43,078 bases of DNA from JAFGPF01 sp964409485 (lineage in GTDB: Bacteria > Chloroflexota > Dehalococcoidia > Dehalococcoidales > RBG-16-60-22): NCBI GenBank assembly GCA_964409485.1, contig CAYPDM010000006.1:1-43078 (forward strand), written 5' to 3'. The position numbers and the translations under genes were made by a program. The stretch's first letter is position 1, and every line of letters starts with the position of its first letter. Of this stretch, positions 6,067 to 16,700 are shown one piece after another. A model generated the notes under the pieces. That model made no database searches. It was not told the origin of the DNA and saw only the letters and a program-made list of their open reading frames with translations.

Positions 6067-7322
6067 AGGGATTTGCCCAGCTGTTTGGTCGGTTTCAGGA
6101 CTATCATCAATATCAGGCCGATAATACTCAAGGCGACGCAAACCACAAACGCGTTCTGATAGCTGCCCGTTACGTCGCAGATATAGCCGATAATTACCGG
6201 GCCGACGGCGCCCCCGAACGTAAAGCCCAGACCCGTGACCCCGTAAATCAGGCCGTGAGAAGTCAGCCCGAAGAGCCTGGCCACCAGAGGCGATTCCGAC
6301 GTGCCCATGCTGCCGAGAGCCAGGCCGAACACGACGGCGAACAGGTAAAGCATCCATAACTCTTTTAACGGCACCAGCCAGACCAGGGCGGCAACCGCCA
6401 GGACAAAGCCGATAATGAAGGCCTTGCGATTGCCGATTCTATCGCCGATAAAGCCGCCCAGCACGAAATTACCCACGATGCCGATGCCGCCGTTGACCGC
6501 CAGCACATTGGCGGCGTTGATATCCGATATTCCCAGTCGGGTTATATGTGGCACAAGGTGTACTGTCAGGCCATAGGCGATAAAGCCGAAGCAGAAAAAT
6601 ATCGCGACCACCAGCCAGAATTGGGCGGTACGAGCCGCCTCCTTCAGGGAAAGGGCTTGAGAAACGTCAACACCCGTCACCGGTTCTTTACCATCCACGC
6701 CACCCCTGATTTTTTCAACCATCCGGGGGGCGCGTTTCAACAGCTGCGCCGCCAGTACCACCACAACAAAAACGGCAATACCCAGGATAACGTACGACTG
6801 CCGCCATCCATATGCGGCTATAAGCCGGGTTATTACCGGCGGGCAGATCATCTGGCCGATAGTCAGACCCGAGATGACTATCCCCGTCATCAAGCTCCGC
6901 CTCGCCGAAAACCACCTAGCAACGGTTGACAGCAGCGGCACCCAGAGGCTCATGCCAACACCTACAATCACGCCGTAGAAGAAATAGAGCTGCCAGACCA
7001 CCCCTACCTGGGACATGAGGAAATAACCCGCGCCCAGAAGCACACCGCAAAACGTCACCACCAGGCGCGGCCCGAACCTATCGGTAAGCCCGCCCATGAT
7101 GATACCAAGCAGGCCGGAGATAATCGAGGAAAGCGAATAAGCCCCGGAGGTCACCGCGCGGGTCCAGCCGAATTCCTCCAGGAATGAATTGAAAAATACC
7201 CCGTAGACAATATAGAGTCCAAAGGCAACTACCATAATGATAAAGGCGGCCCCGACTGCGAAATAGCCGTGGATAGACTTCTGCTGTGTCTCCGGGGATG
7301 GGAAGTTTTCTTGACCGGTCAC
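6063..7322 (-). CDS. MFS transporter, monocarboxylate/oxalate-formate type
   Basis: This is a polytopic membrane protein of about 419 residues with twelve predicted segments, beginning at HGYFAVGAAFIIMVV. The loop GGLTDRFGPRLVV matches the MFS signature between segments 2 and 3, and a long charged cytoplasmic loop (MVEKIRGGVDGKEPVTG) lies between the halves. The half-repeat GDRIGNRKAF supports the call. The pattern GLYIVYGVFFNSFLEEFGWTR is typical of the oxalate/formate and monocarboxylate porter group, so an organic acid is a likely substrate. I prefer GTG 7322, because ATG 7367 overlaps an extended -10 box TGATATAAT (7374-7366) and has no ribosome site; it remains possible. The gene converges on the SnoaL-like gene. 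Confidence 0.85.
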   Translation of the reverse strand: MTGQENFPSPETQQKSIHGYFAVGAAFIIMVVAFGLYIVYGVFFNSFLEEFGWTRAVTSGAYSLSSIISGLLGIIMGGLTDRFGPRLVVTFCGVLLGAGYFLMSQVGVVWQLYFFYGVIVGVGMSLWVPLLSTVARWFSARRSLMTGIVISGLTIGQMICPPVITRLIAAYGWRQSYVILGIAVFVVVVLAAQLLKRAPRMVEKIRGGVDGKEPVTGVDVSQALSLKEAARTAQFWLVVAIFFCFGFIAYGLTVHLVPHITRLGISDINAANVLAVNGGIGIVGNFVLGGFIGDRIGNRKAFIIGFVLAVAALVWLVPLKELWMLYLFAVVFGLALGSMGTSESPLVARLFGLTSHGLIYGVTGLGFTFGGAVGPVIIGYICDVTGSYQNAFVVCVALSIIGLILMIVLKPTKQLGKSL

Positions 7323-7483
7323 CCTAAAACATTTCCTAACCAGCTCATATTTACAGAATACCGCCATTATATCATAATGACATGATATTCCCCATTTAAA
7401 GGTAAACGTAACCAGTCAAGAAGTTATAAGATATATGTGCCGGTGTATACAGGGACACGCGGCGGGCAGCGGGCCGGCAACCG

Positions 7484-7843
7484 TCAAGGCAGTATCTGCA
7501 TCACCGTCCCGTTAACGGTGAAAATATAATGACACCCCGACTTTAACAAATCGGCGTCAAGACCATGAAGATAGACGGCTAAAAACAGCGGCGGTGTATC
7601 GCTGGTGCAGACCTCACTCATATCGGTGGTGGGACCCACGGCCTCCAGGGTGCCTGCAGAACTATCGCAGAGCATTTCAACCACAGCCGTCTGGATATTG
7701 TGAAATTCGGAGTCCTGCGCTCCCGCCTCGGCTTTGCCTATCATTCGGGCTACCTGCGGGATAGCCACGGCCGCAAGAGCGCTAAATACGGCCACAATTA
7801 TACAAATTTCCAGAAAAAAACCGGTTGCCTGTTTATCCTGCAT
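7484..7843 (-). CDS. Orphan type IV pilin-like protein
   Basis: The 119-residue protein has a short leader MQDKQATG followed by FFLEICIIVAVFSALAAVAIP, which is the hydrophobic N-terminal helix of class III/type IV pilins. It then continues with the usual amphipathic helix (IGKAEAGAQDSEFHNIQTAVVEML). The acidic residue that is normally at +5 falls at +4 here (G|FFLE). The body ends with a possible disulphide pair and a short strand region (CHYIFTVNGTVMQILP). It stands alone, about 17 kb from the pilus cluster and on the opposite strand, so it may be a minor pilin or an unrelated pseudopilin. Confidence 0.65.
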   Translation of the reverse strand: MQDKQATGFFLEICIIVAVFSALAAVAIPQVARMIGKAEAGAQDSEFHNIQTAVVEMLCDSSAGTLEAVGPTTDMSEVCTSDTPPLFLAVYLHGLDADLLKSGCHYIFTVNGTVMQILP

Positions 7844-8060
7844 CTTCCTTGATTAGCACGCCTTGTCGACTGATTCGGGGTACCGGCGGTGCTATAGTAC
7901 TAATGTAATAGTATTCTCAATTTATAACATGAATAAAAGTAACTATTTCCACTGGGGGGTATCCCTCAATTCCGCCAATAATGGTGGTGAACCCTTAAAC
8001 AAAATAGAGGGTTTTCTGCTTTTCAGCGGCCACCTTGTGTAATAGATTAAACCTACAAGG

Positions 8061-8447
8061 ATGAACAAGAAAGTATTATTTATAAATAACATCAACGCCC
8101 GCAGGATAATCCCGGAACTGTTAACAAGGGCGGGTTACGGTGTTGATGTCGTGTACGACTCCGCCGCAGGCTTGCGAGAGCTGGACAATCAAGCTCACGA
8201 CGTAGCAATCGTGCAGGAAAGTCCGTATGCGGAAATCCGGCAACTTTGCGCAAAGATAAGAGAGCGGACCGGCATTCCCCTTATCGTCATCAGTCCCGGC
8301 GCCAGCACCGAAACCTGTGTCAAGGCAATCAATGCCGGCGCGGATTACTTTATGCGCAAGCCCTTCGGCCCGCTGGAGTTCCTGGCGAGAATCAGCTCCC
8401 TGCTGCAACGCACCCCCGCCCGTCAACCCGTGACTGCCGGCCTCTAG
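8061..8447 (+). CDS. Degenerate receiver-domain protein (pseudo-receiver)
   Basis: The 128-residue protein has the length and strand/helix rhythm of a CheY-like receiver: KKVLFINN, GYGVDVVYDSAAGLREL, DVAIVQES, IPLIVISPG and GADYFMRKPFGPLEFLARI. The conserved Lys before Pro is kept (MRKPF). The acidic pair that binds Mg is Asn9-Asn10 and the phospho-acceptor Asp is Gln52. It therefore should not accept phosphate in the normal way and may signal by binding or act as a constant-state partner. No output domain is attached. The ribosome site is weak (AAGG very near ATG). A universal stress protein gene follows 40 bases later, suggesting co-expression. Confidence 0.7.
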   Translation: MNKKVLFINNINARRIIPELLTRAGYGVDVVYDSAAGLRELDNQAHDVAIVQESPYAEIRQLCAKIRERTGIPLIVISPGASTETCVKAINAGADYFMRKPFGPLEFLARISSLLQRTPARQPVTAGL

Positions 8448-8487
8448 CCTGAAAAAGACTGATTAACGACATATGGAATAAACGAAT

Positions 8488-9339
8488 ATGACAACGCAAA
8501 ACATGTATAAAAAAATAGTGGTGCCGCTGGACGGCTCTCCCCTGGCCGAGGTAGCCCTGCCTTATGCCGAAGAAGTAGCCGGAAAGATAGGCTCTGACAT
8601 AGTGCTGTTAACGGTTCTCGCTTCGGAAGAGCCGGACGATTACCTGGCCCACCAGAATTACGCGGGGAAAATAGTCGATATCACCAAGCGGCAGGTAGAT
8701 AAATACTCCGAGAATACGGGTAATAAATCAATCAAAGTAGGCACGGCCACCCGGACCGGCAATCCCGCCGAGGGTATTCTGGACTATGTCGAAAAGGGCA
8801 ATATGTGCCTGATTGTCATGGCGACCCACGGTCGTTCCGGGGTCGGGCGCTGGGCGGTAGGCAGCGTCGCGGATAAGGTCGTCAGGTCAACCACAAGACA
8901 GCCGCTGCTGCTTATCCGGGCCAAAGGCGCCCATCCGGATGTACGCGCCAAGCGAATTCTGAAGAAGGGATTAATACCGCTGGATGGCTCTACTACAAGC
9001 GAAGCCGTAATCCCCTATTTCAGCGAGGCTGCCCGGAGTCTACAGATGGAACTCACCTTACTTAGAGTAATCACCAAGAACAACGGCTCTTTTGCCGCCG
9101 CCGATGCCTATCTTGGCGACTGGTGCCGTCAGCTCGAAGAAAAAGGCATCACCGTGAAATACGAGGTAAGGTCCGGCTCTCCCGCCGAACAAATCATCGA
9201 CCTTGCCGACGAACTCGCCAGCGACCTTGTCATTATGTCAACGCGCGGACAGTCGGGTATCAATCTCTGGTCCCTGGGGAGCGTAACGCAGAAAGTCCTG
9301 CTCGGGGGCAACACGCCGCTCCTGCTGATAAGGGCATGA
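8488..9339 (+). CDS. Tandem-domain universal stress protein
   Basis: The 283-residue protein is two UspA folds in a row. The first starts YKKIVVPLDGSPLAEVALPYAEE and ends with MATHGRSGVGRWAVGSVADKV. The second starts GLIPLDGSTTSEAVIPYFSEA and ends with MSTRGQSGINLWSLGSVTQKV. Both end segments carry the Gly-x2-Gly-x8/9-Gly-Ser ATP-binding motif. Such proteins bind ATP in the cytoplasm and rise under stress or starvation; the exact action is usually unknown. A later Met (residue 6) could also be the start, because the ribosome site at ATG 8488 is weak. It follows the pseudo-receiver gene closely. Confidence 0.9.
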   Translation: MTTQNMYKKIVVPLDGSPLAEVALPYAEEVAGKIGSDIVLLTVLASEEPDDYLAHQNYAGKIVDITKRQVDKYSENTGNKSIKVGTATRTGNPAEGILDYVEKGNMCLIVMATHGRSGVGRWAVGSVADKVVRSTTRQPLLLIRAKGAHPDVRAKRILKKGLIPLDGSTTSEAVIPYFSEAARSLQMELTLLRVITKNNGSFAAADAYLGDWCRQLEEKGITVKYEVRSGSPAEQIIDLADELASDLVIMSTRGQSGINLWSLGSVTQKVLLGGNTPLLLIRA

Positions 9340-9494
9340 TTCCCGGATTTTAACCCATCAATAGAACGCGCCTGCCCCACCTCTGTACACTTGCTTAATT
9401 CACTTATCTCTGCTATTTTGGAAATGGCCGGTCGCGCGTCAGCCACCGACCCGAAAAATCGGCCGCCTCGTAACAGGCATCGTATCTCATTGCC

Positions 9495-10151
9495 ATGGAC
9501 GACAGGTTATATATCAAAAGGCTGGTAGTAGGCTCGCTATCGGCCAACTGCTGGATAGTCGGCTCGGAAACCGCCGGAGAAGGCATGGTAATCGACCCCG
9601 GAGGCAACGCCGAGGTTATTCAGAAAGCGATTGCAGAGTCCGGACTGGATATCAAAATAATCGTGCTGACCCACGGTCACTCCGACCACATCGCCGCTCT
9701 CCATGAGACCCTGGACACGACCGGCGCCGAGGTAGCCATTCACATCGAAGACGCGGATTTCCTGGAGGGGCGGGGTATAGTCAGCTCGCAGTTCGGCATC
9801 TCCTATAAAACTCCGCCCCCGCCGGACAGGCTGCTCCGGGAAGGAGATACCATCGAAGTCGGCGGCTGGAGCTTCTCGGTAATACATACGCCGGGCCATA
9901 CTCCCGGCAGCATCTGCCTGCTAACCGATTACAGGGTATTTACCGGGGACACGCTTTTCCGCCGGGGTATCGGCACGACGATGATGCCCGGCAGCAGCCG
10001 CCGCCAGCTGATAAACAGCATCCAAACCAGACTAATGGTGCTGCCGGATGACACTGTAGTCTATCCCGGGCACGGCCGCGAGACAACAATCGGAGCCGAG
10101 CGCCGGGACAATCCCTATGTAACCGGCAAGCGCGACTCCGGCTACTGGTAG
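9495..10151 (+). CDS. MBL-fold hydrolase, glyoxalase II-like
   Basis: The 218-residue protein carries a complete metallo-beta-lactamase metal set: THGHSDHIAAL (HxHxDH), HTPGHTPGSICL, FTGDTLFRRGIG (bridging Asp) and YPGHGRETTIG. Its order, length and the ending ERRDNPY match short bacterial hydroxyacylglutathione hydrolase-like (YcbL-type) proteins. Members cleave thioesters such as S-lactoylglutathione, though the short forms may use other thiols. No strong ribosome site precedes ATG 9495. A terminator-like nested hairpin follows at 10262. Confidence 0.88.
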   Translation: MDDRLYIKRLVVGSLSANCWIVGSETAGEGMVIDPGGNAEVIQKAIAESGLDIKIIVLTHGHSDHIAALHETLDTTGAEVAIHIEDADFLEGRGIVSSQFGISYKTPPPPDRLLREGDTIEVGGWSFSVIHTPGHTPGSICLLTDYRVFTGDTLFRRGIGTTMMPGSSRRQLINSIQTRLMVLPDDTVVYPGHGRETTIGAERRDNPYVTGKRDSGYW

Positions 10152-10261
10152 CCCCCACTAATCAATCCATCCCCCGTCTTTATCTTCCCTTTCGTTTTTG
10201 AACTCATTACGTCCTGATTTACCTGAATATACTTCACTTTTTCCATCTCCCTCTGCCTCGT

Positions 10262-10328
10262 TCCCCCTCCGGCCAATTTGTGTCACAGGCCGGCAAATAT
10301 TGCCGGTTGGCGAGGAGGGGGATTTTTT
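10262..10328 (+). terminator. Nested hairpin with T-tract (terminator-like)
   Basis: TCCCCCTCC (10262-10270) pairs with GGAGGGGGA (10314-10322), and GCCAA (10272-10276) pairs with TTGGC (10307-10311). Inside sits a perfect hairpin, CCGGCAA-ATA-TTGCCGG (10290-10306). A run of six T (10323-10328) follows, as in a Rho-independent terminator for the hydrolase gene. The inner stem-loop and unpaired segment 10277-10289 make it more elaborate than usual. Confidence 0.6.
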
Positions 10329-10335
10329 ATATCAA

Positions 10336-10384
10336 TGTGATTTTTTTGTAAAGATTAGCCTCTTACTTTGTGATTTGGTTGTTA
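10336..10384. promoter_or_regulatory. Phased TGTGA-type direct repeat array 1
   Basis: TGTGA (10336), TGTAA (10347), TGTGA (10369) and TGTTA (10380) have spacings of 11, 22 and 11 bases, so all lie on one face of the helix. The two exact copies extend to TGTGATTT. The array lies about 150 bases before the first HTH regulator gene. A matching array precedes the second HTH gene at 24005-24052. I infer a binding site for a protein that oligomerises head to tail. Confidence 0.55.
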
Positions 10385-10416
10385 CTCCTTGGTACTAAAG
10401 TAATCCCAGCACTTTC

Positions 10417-10439
10417 GTTAACAAGGTTAAGCGCGTTAA
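10417..10439. repeat. Three GTTAA direct repeats at 9-bp spacing
   Basis: GTTAA occurs at 10417, 10426 and 10435, exactly nine bases apart each time. It lies between the TGTGA array and the HTH gene. It could be a second operator or a chance pattern in AT-rich DNA. I saw no equal in front of the second HTH gene. Confidence 0.4.
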
Positions 10440-10472
10440 TAATGAAATTAACTTCGATAAGGAAATAATTAT

Positions 10473-10492
10473 AAACCCGCTTAACCGGGTTT
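10473..10492 (+). promoter_or_regulatory. Leader hairpin before the first HTH gene
   Basis: AAACCCG (10473-10479) and CGGGTTT (10486-10492) form a seven-base-pair stem around loop CTTAAC, 38 bases before the TTG start. Only one further T follows the stem, so it could be a weak terminator, an attenuator or an mRNA-stabilising element. Confidence 0.35.
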
Positions 10493-10530
10493 TGGACACG
10501 TCAGCTATAGCGACTAAAAGGAGGCATGTC

Positions 10531-10740
10531 TTGGAAATAAAAACAGAAAATACTTACCCCATGTATCTTACTACCGGTGTCGTGGCCCGGCACTGCGGTG
10601 TTAGCAAGGTAACGGTCTTGCGATGGATTGAAAAGGGAAACCTGATAGCCTTCAGACTCCCCGGAGGCCAGAACCGGATACACCGGGATGACTTCTATGC
10701 TTTTGCGGAAAAACACAAAATACCGCTTAGAGGCGGCTAG
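10531..10740 (+). CDS. BldC/MerR-like small helix-turn-helix regulator 1
   Basis: The start is TTG 10531, placed six bases after a strong AAAGGAGG site; a longer reading from 10492 lacks one. The 69-residue product is a single winged helix-turn-helix: YLTTGVVARHCGVSKVTVLRWIEKG followed by FRLPGGQNRIHRDDF. This VAxxxGVS..TVLRW ... G.L.AFRLPGG..R pattern is the DNA-binding core of the BldC/MerR/excisionase group, without dimerisation coil or effector domain. The known BldC protein binds direct repeats cooperatively, head to tail. A phased direct-repeat array lies upstream, and the giant surface protein gene follows 55 bases later, so it probably controls that gene and itself. A close paralogue is at 24165. 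Confidence 0.8.
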   Translation: MEIKTENTYPMYLTTGVVARHCGVSKVTVLRWIEKGNLIAFRLPGGQNRIHRDDFYAFAEKHKIPLRGG

Positions 10741-10795
10741 CAGGAGATACCAGCCGCTTTTATTATTTTAAAACTTTATCAGGAGGCAAGCAGCA

Positions 10796-13700
10796 ATGTT
10801 TATATCGAGGAAATTATCCGTTCCTGTATTTAGTTCTCTTCTTCACATCCTGGTTATCGCCATTTTTCTCATCGGGTTACTGCCAATCCCGGTGCTGGCA
10901 GCGGAAAGCGGCACCGTTACCGGGCAGGTTACCGATAACGCCACCGGCAACCCTATCGCAAACGCCCACGTACTTCTTTTTGAAGAAGGCGTTCAAGAAT
11001 ATTCCCATATTACAAACACCGATGCTTCCGGCATGTACACCATTTATCCCGACGTAGGCACCGGCTATGAAGTAGTCGCGGAGAAGACAACATATTTTAC
11101 CCAGAGGGTAACGGGTATTTCCGTAGCTACCACCCCGGATACCACTCTGAACTTCTCTCTGTACCAGGGAGGCGCCTTCACCGGCGAAATAACGGATAGC
11201 GTGGAGGGCTTTTCAATTGAAAATGCAGTGGTCCGGGCTTACAAGCCCGAAACGCCATCGGTAAGCTACAACGCTACCACCAATGACCTCGGTGGGTATT
11301 CTATTACCGTACCCCCGGACACAGGTTACACCATAGCAGTCACCGCAGCCGGCTACAACAGCGCCAACGCAACGGGGCAGAACGCAGTATTAGGGACACC
11401 TACTACGGTCGATATCACGCTGCAACAGCAGGACACCACGCCGCCGGCCAATATCAGCAACCTCGCTACCGCCAACACAACTCATGAGACTGTCGTCCTT
11501 ACCTGGACGGCGCCGGGCGACGACGGCACAACCGGAACGGCCACCCAGTACGATATCCGCTACGCTACCTCTATTATCGATGATAATTCCAAGTTTGATA
11601 GCGCCAATCAGGCACTCAATATCCCCCCGCCCCATCCCGCGGGCGACGCCGAGATTTTTACGGTTCCCGGCTTGAGCGCCAATACCACCTATTTCTTTTC
11701 CGTTAAGACCAAAGACGACATGAATCTATGGTCCGGCCTGTCAAATCCGGTATCGGCTAACACCTCGACGCCGCCGCTCACGCCCTACTTTACCATTACT
11801 CACAGTCAGGGCATGTCTTCCTTCATGCTCGCCGCCGGGGATAATATCACGGAAACGATTAACGTCACCTCGGTAAACGACTTCGAAGGGACCATTAATT
11901 TCGGCTTCGGCGGGCCTCCCGGGATAGAAAATTATTCCACCGTATCGCCCATGCAGATTACCCTCACCGCCGGCCAGACACAGGCGATTTCTCTGAACAT
12001 CGGCACCGGCCCCTCCATGCCTTCCGGCACTTACCAGTGCGGGATGGGCGGGCAGACGTCCGCTTACGGAGGGCAGGAGAAAGGTTTCTTTATTACGGTA
12101 ATAATCGGCGTAGCCGGCCAGCCGCTGCTATCGGCCTCGCCCCCGGTAATCGCCGCCGGCGGACAGATCAATTTCTTCGCCTCGCAATTCCCCTCCAGCA
12201 GCAACATCACGCTGAAATGGGACTCCGGTCCCAGCGTGGGACAGACCATAGCGGAAGGCCAGGTTTCCGGCGACTGTACGTGGAATGCACAGGTGACCAT
12301 ACCGGCAGAAACGCCGGGCGGCAACTTTGCTATTAAGGCGTTTGCAGGGCAAGCCAGCGCCGTCTGCCACATAACCGTAACCACCGGCTCCGACCCCGAT
12401 TACCTGCTTTCGACGTCACCGCAGTTTATGTCCATCACAACGGGTCATTCCGCCAATGTCACCGTTTACGTATCCTCTATTAACGAGTTCAATTCGGCTG
12501 TATCTCTCACCGCAGGAACAGCCCCGGGCGTTACCAGCAGCCTATCAGCCACCAGCGTTACGCCCGCCAGTGGAGATACCGCCTCGGTCATTCTCACCAT
12601 CAACGTAGCCGAATGGGCATCTCCCGATGTATACCAGCTGAATATCGATGGTTCCTGCACCGACCCATCTATAAACAAGGTCACGGGCATTAATCTCGAT
12701 ATCCAGCCTCCAGCCGAGTGGGGACCCGGTATCTCCTTATCGCAGTCCTACGCGCAGGCAGGAGATACAATAACGGTTACCGGCTCTAACTTCCCGCCCG
12801 CATGTAACGGAGCCAACGTTACTATCATGGAAGCTTTCTCCAGTAATATATTACAAACATCGGCGACAATTACCGTCAGTAACGGCAGTTTCACCGGAAC
12901 GTTTACCGTTCCTTCCGGAATTCCCTCCGGCAATTACCGCATCAAAGCCATTGTGGAAAGCTGCGGTGAGTTCGCCGAGAGGGACTTCCAGATTCTGTCA
13001 AGCGGGGAAACGTTTTCCCTGGGGGTCTCACAGGAGTCAACAACCGTAACCACCGAGGCAGAACAAAATTCCTCATCGGTCACGGTAAATATAAACTCAA
13101 TCGGAGGCAGCAGTCCTACCGTCAACCTGGCGCTGGAAGGCGCACCCAACTGGCTTACGTACCGGATAGGTTCACTGCCGGTCAATACCGCCGCTTCCGG
13201 CGGTGATGCTATTTCGGTGCCGGCGGGCGGCTCGGCTTCAAGGAACCTCTTATTGACCGCAAGCATGACGGCACCGCCCGGAAATTACTCAATTACCGTC
13301 AGGGCCTGGATAACCGACGGCGCCGAGCAATGGGTATCACTGGAACTGGTCGTCCAGCCATCGGCCGACTTCGGTATGTCACAGTTCAACCTTAGCCCCA
13401 CCTTCGGCCAGGTCAACCAGCTGGTGAACTTTTCCGGCTCCGATTTCCTGGGCTGCACACCGAGCCAGGTTACCGAACTCCGGTTCGGCCCGGTTAATTT
13501 ACTTACCGAACAGAGTATAGCTACCATCAACGTACCTACCACGGGTGACTCCGCCGGCAGGCTTTCGGGCACGTTCCGCGTCCCGAACCTCCCCGCCGGC
13601 ACCTACTGGGTGAACCTCATCGTGGGCGATTATCCCACGGATACTATTATCACCGAGTCATTTACAATAACCGGAAGCAACGATACGTTCGTGCTTAATG

Positions 13701-16700
13701 CGTCACCGCCCTTCCTGTGGGCGGAGCAGGGCACCCAGATATCCACCATGATACAGGTCCAGGCGGTAGGCTCTACCTCGCCTACGGTCAGCCTCTCGGT
13801 AGAAGGCTGCCCGGCCGATATTACCGCCAGCTTTGTTTCAAGTAATGTCACCGCACCTCCGGGCGGCGTCGCCAGTACCGGCCTTAATCTTACTATCAGC
13901 GAATGGATGCCTTCCGGCCACTACTCCTTCACCGTTAAAAGCCAGCGGTCCGGCAGCGACGAGGTACACCGTATCTCTATCGAGATGGACGTAGTGCCGC
14001 CCTCCGGATTCAACATGGCCTCGATATACTTGAGTCCTAACATGGGCCAGGTCGGGACATGGATAACCATCAGCGGCAGCGGCTTTTCGGAGAGTGTTTC
14101 TCTGACGAACCTGTTCTTCGGCCCGCCCAACGCGGAAAACGACCAGATTGCCAACGGCACGTTGCCGGCAATTACCACAGATGAGAACGGGGCTTTCTCC
14201 GCCGTGTTCCAGGTCCCATCCGCCAACCTCACTCCCGGCATGTACCCGATAGAAGCAGTCGTCGGCGTTTATCCTGATGACCAACGGGCCATGGCCTACT
14301 TTACATTTATCAGCGATACGGCGAGCTTCAATATCAACGTCTCGCCGTCAATGATACAGGCCGCCCCCGGCACGCCCGTAAACACTTCGGTTAATATTCA
14401 ATCGGTCGGCGCGGCTTCAACCGAAGTCACCCTGCGGGTCGAAGGGCCGCCGACAATCGAGTGGCGTTTCGACGGAGGGGCATGGCAGACAAATGCGATA
14501 GTGACGCCGCCCATAGGCAGCAACTTGATGTCCTCCCTGGAAATTCAACCCAGGGCCTCTACATCTATGGGGCATTACTCTCTGGTGGTCAAGGCAACAG
14601 CCGGAGAGCAGATAGAAATCCGCAACCTGGAGCTGGACGTGGGGGCCTCCGCCGATTATGATATGCCTATATTCTCGATTAATCCCAACACCGGCACGGC
14701 GGGCACAAACGTGTCCTTCAGCGGCTCCAACTTCCCCACCAGCACCAATATTACTGGTATCAGCTTCGGCAACGCCAGCATCAGCCTGTCGCAGGTAATC
14801 ACCACGTCGCCGACAGGCACGTTCTCCGGAGGCTTTAGTGTACCCGCCACCCTGGGCGGACAGCCTATCGCCCCCGGCTCGTATCCCATCAGGGTATACG
14901 TGGGACAGGCAGAGGCCGAGGCTATTTTTAACATATACGGCAGTGATGATACCTTTACGCTTACGCTTTCACCCAACTTCCTCCAGGGCGAACCCGGCGG
15001 TACGCCGGTGACCTCCGGCGTACTTAATGCGCTGGGCGGCGCCTCGCCGACCATTAAAATGGCGGTAAAAGGTCTGCCGCCGGGTGTCAGCACGTTATGG
15101 AACGGCAGCGACCAATCGACATACACCATCAGCGCCCCGCCGGGAGGCCAGAACAACTTTGAGCTGATGCTGGTCTTACCCAATATGATAGCCGACGGGC
15201 AATACCCGGCCACGCTCGAAGGCTGGGTGGATACCAACTCGAACAACATCTGGGACAGCGATGAGAAGATTGCCCGCGTCAACCTCGAGCTATCGATTAT
15301 GCCCCCGCAGGGGTACGGCATGGGTATGCTCTCGCTTACCCCAACCTACGGTCAGGTTGGCGACACGATAACCTTCAGCGGTTCCGGGTTCTCCGGCAAT
15401 ACTACCGTAACAAGCCTGACATTCGCCCAGACGGACGTACTGACGGCTAATATCACCACCGCGGGGGACGGCACTTTCTCCGGCATATTCACCGTGCCCA
15501 GCACCGCCTTCGGCATGTCCACCGGCCCCGGACGATATCCGGTTGACGTTATCGTGGGCACTTATCCCGACGACCGCATGGGCGGATTCGACTTCCAGGT
15601 AGTCTCCACCGACCAGAAATTCAACGTCAGCGCTTCACCGGGCTGGCTGGCGCGACCGGCGGGCGATACCGCCTGCGTCAGCATATCCGTACAGTCGCTG
15701 GTCACGAACCCGCCCAGTCCTACCGTGATTCTAAGAATCGAAGGGCTGCCCTACGGCGTAACCGCCAGCTATACAAGCGCTAATGTAACGCCGCCCATCG
15801 GCGGCATGGAGGGCCGCGAACTGCTATTGAATATCTCCGGTTCCTGCCAGATGGGCAACTACCCCATTTCCATCCGCGCTTATAACGCGGCGAACCCTGA
15901 AGAAGAAATGTGGACTGATTTCACGCTGGAAGTCACGCCCTCGTCAGACTTTATGGACATGGGCATGGCCATGGTAACACTATCGCGTGATTACGGTTCC
16001 GTAGGCGAACAGATAACCGTCAACGGCTACGGCTTCCCCAAGAGCCAGGACCTGGCATTCATACACCTCGGGCCTTACGATGTAACGCCAACCAGCGTGA
16101 ATGCCACTACCGATGAGACCGGTGCCTTCTCGGCGGTAATTACCGTACCCTCGCTACCCTCGGGAACGCACCCCCTAGAGGTCAACGTACAGAACACCAT
16201 CAGGCATATGCCGTTTAATATCATGGGTGTTGATGATGCCTTTTCTTTGAAGGTCAGCCCTAACTGGCTGGAACCCATCTCCGCCGGCGACCCCAACGGA
16301 CGGCAGATTGCCATTACGATTACAGCCCTGCCCGGCAAGACGCCGACAGTCACATTGAGCACGGAGGGGTTGTTCGCCGCCTACGGCACCATCACCCGGA
16401 ACTGGAACCCCGTATCCAGAACGGTTAATATTACCAGCACCGGCGGCAGCGCCACGGCAATGCTGACACTAATAGCGTCAGAGAATTTACCGCCCGGCCC
16501 CTACCCCTTTAATATCATCGCCATCGACGCAAACCAGAACCGGCGTGACTTCTTTATGGAATTCCAGGTAGGGCCACCCGCCGGATTCATGGACACGGAC
16601 TGGATGGCACAGGAAGGCGTCTTTTTCCCTGATATATTCCTGTCACCCAGGAGCGGCCCGGCCGGCACGCAGGTAAGTTATACCGGCATGAACCTGCCGG

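Noticed and set aside
5527..6357. Minus-strand open frame of 276 residues spanning the SnoaL-like and MFS genes
   Set aside because: It crosses two well-supported genes and has an Arg/Gly-rich composition typical of antisense frames.
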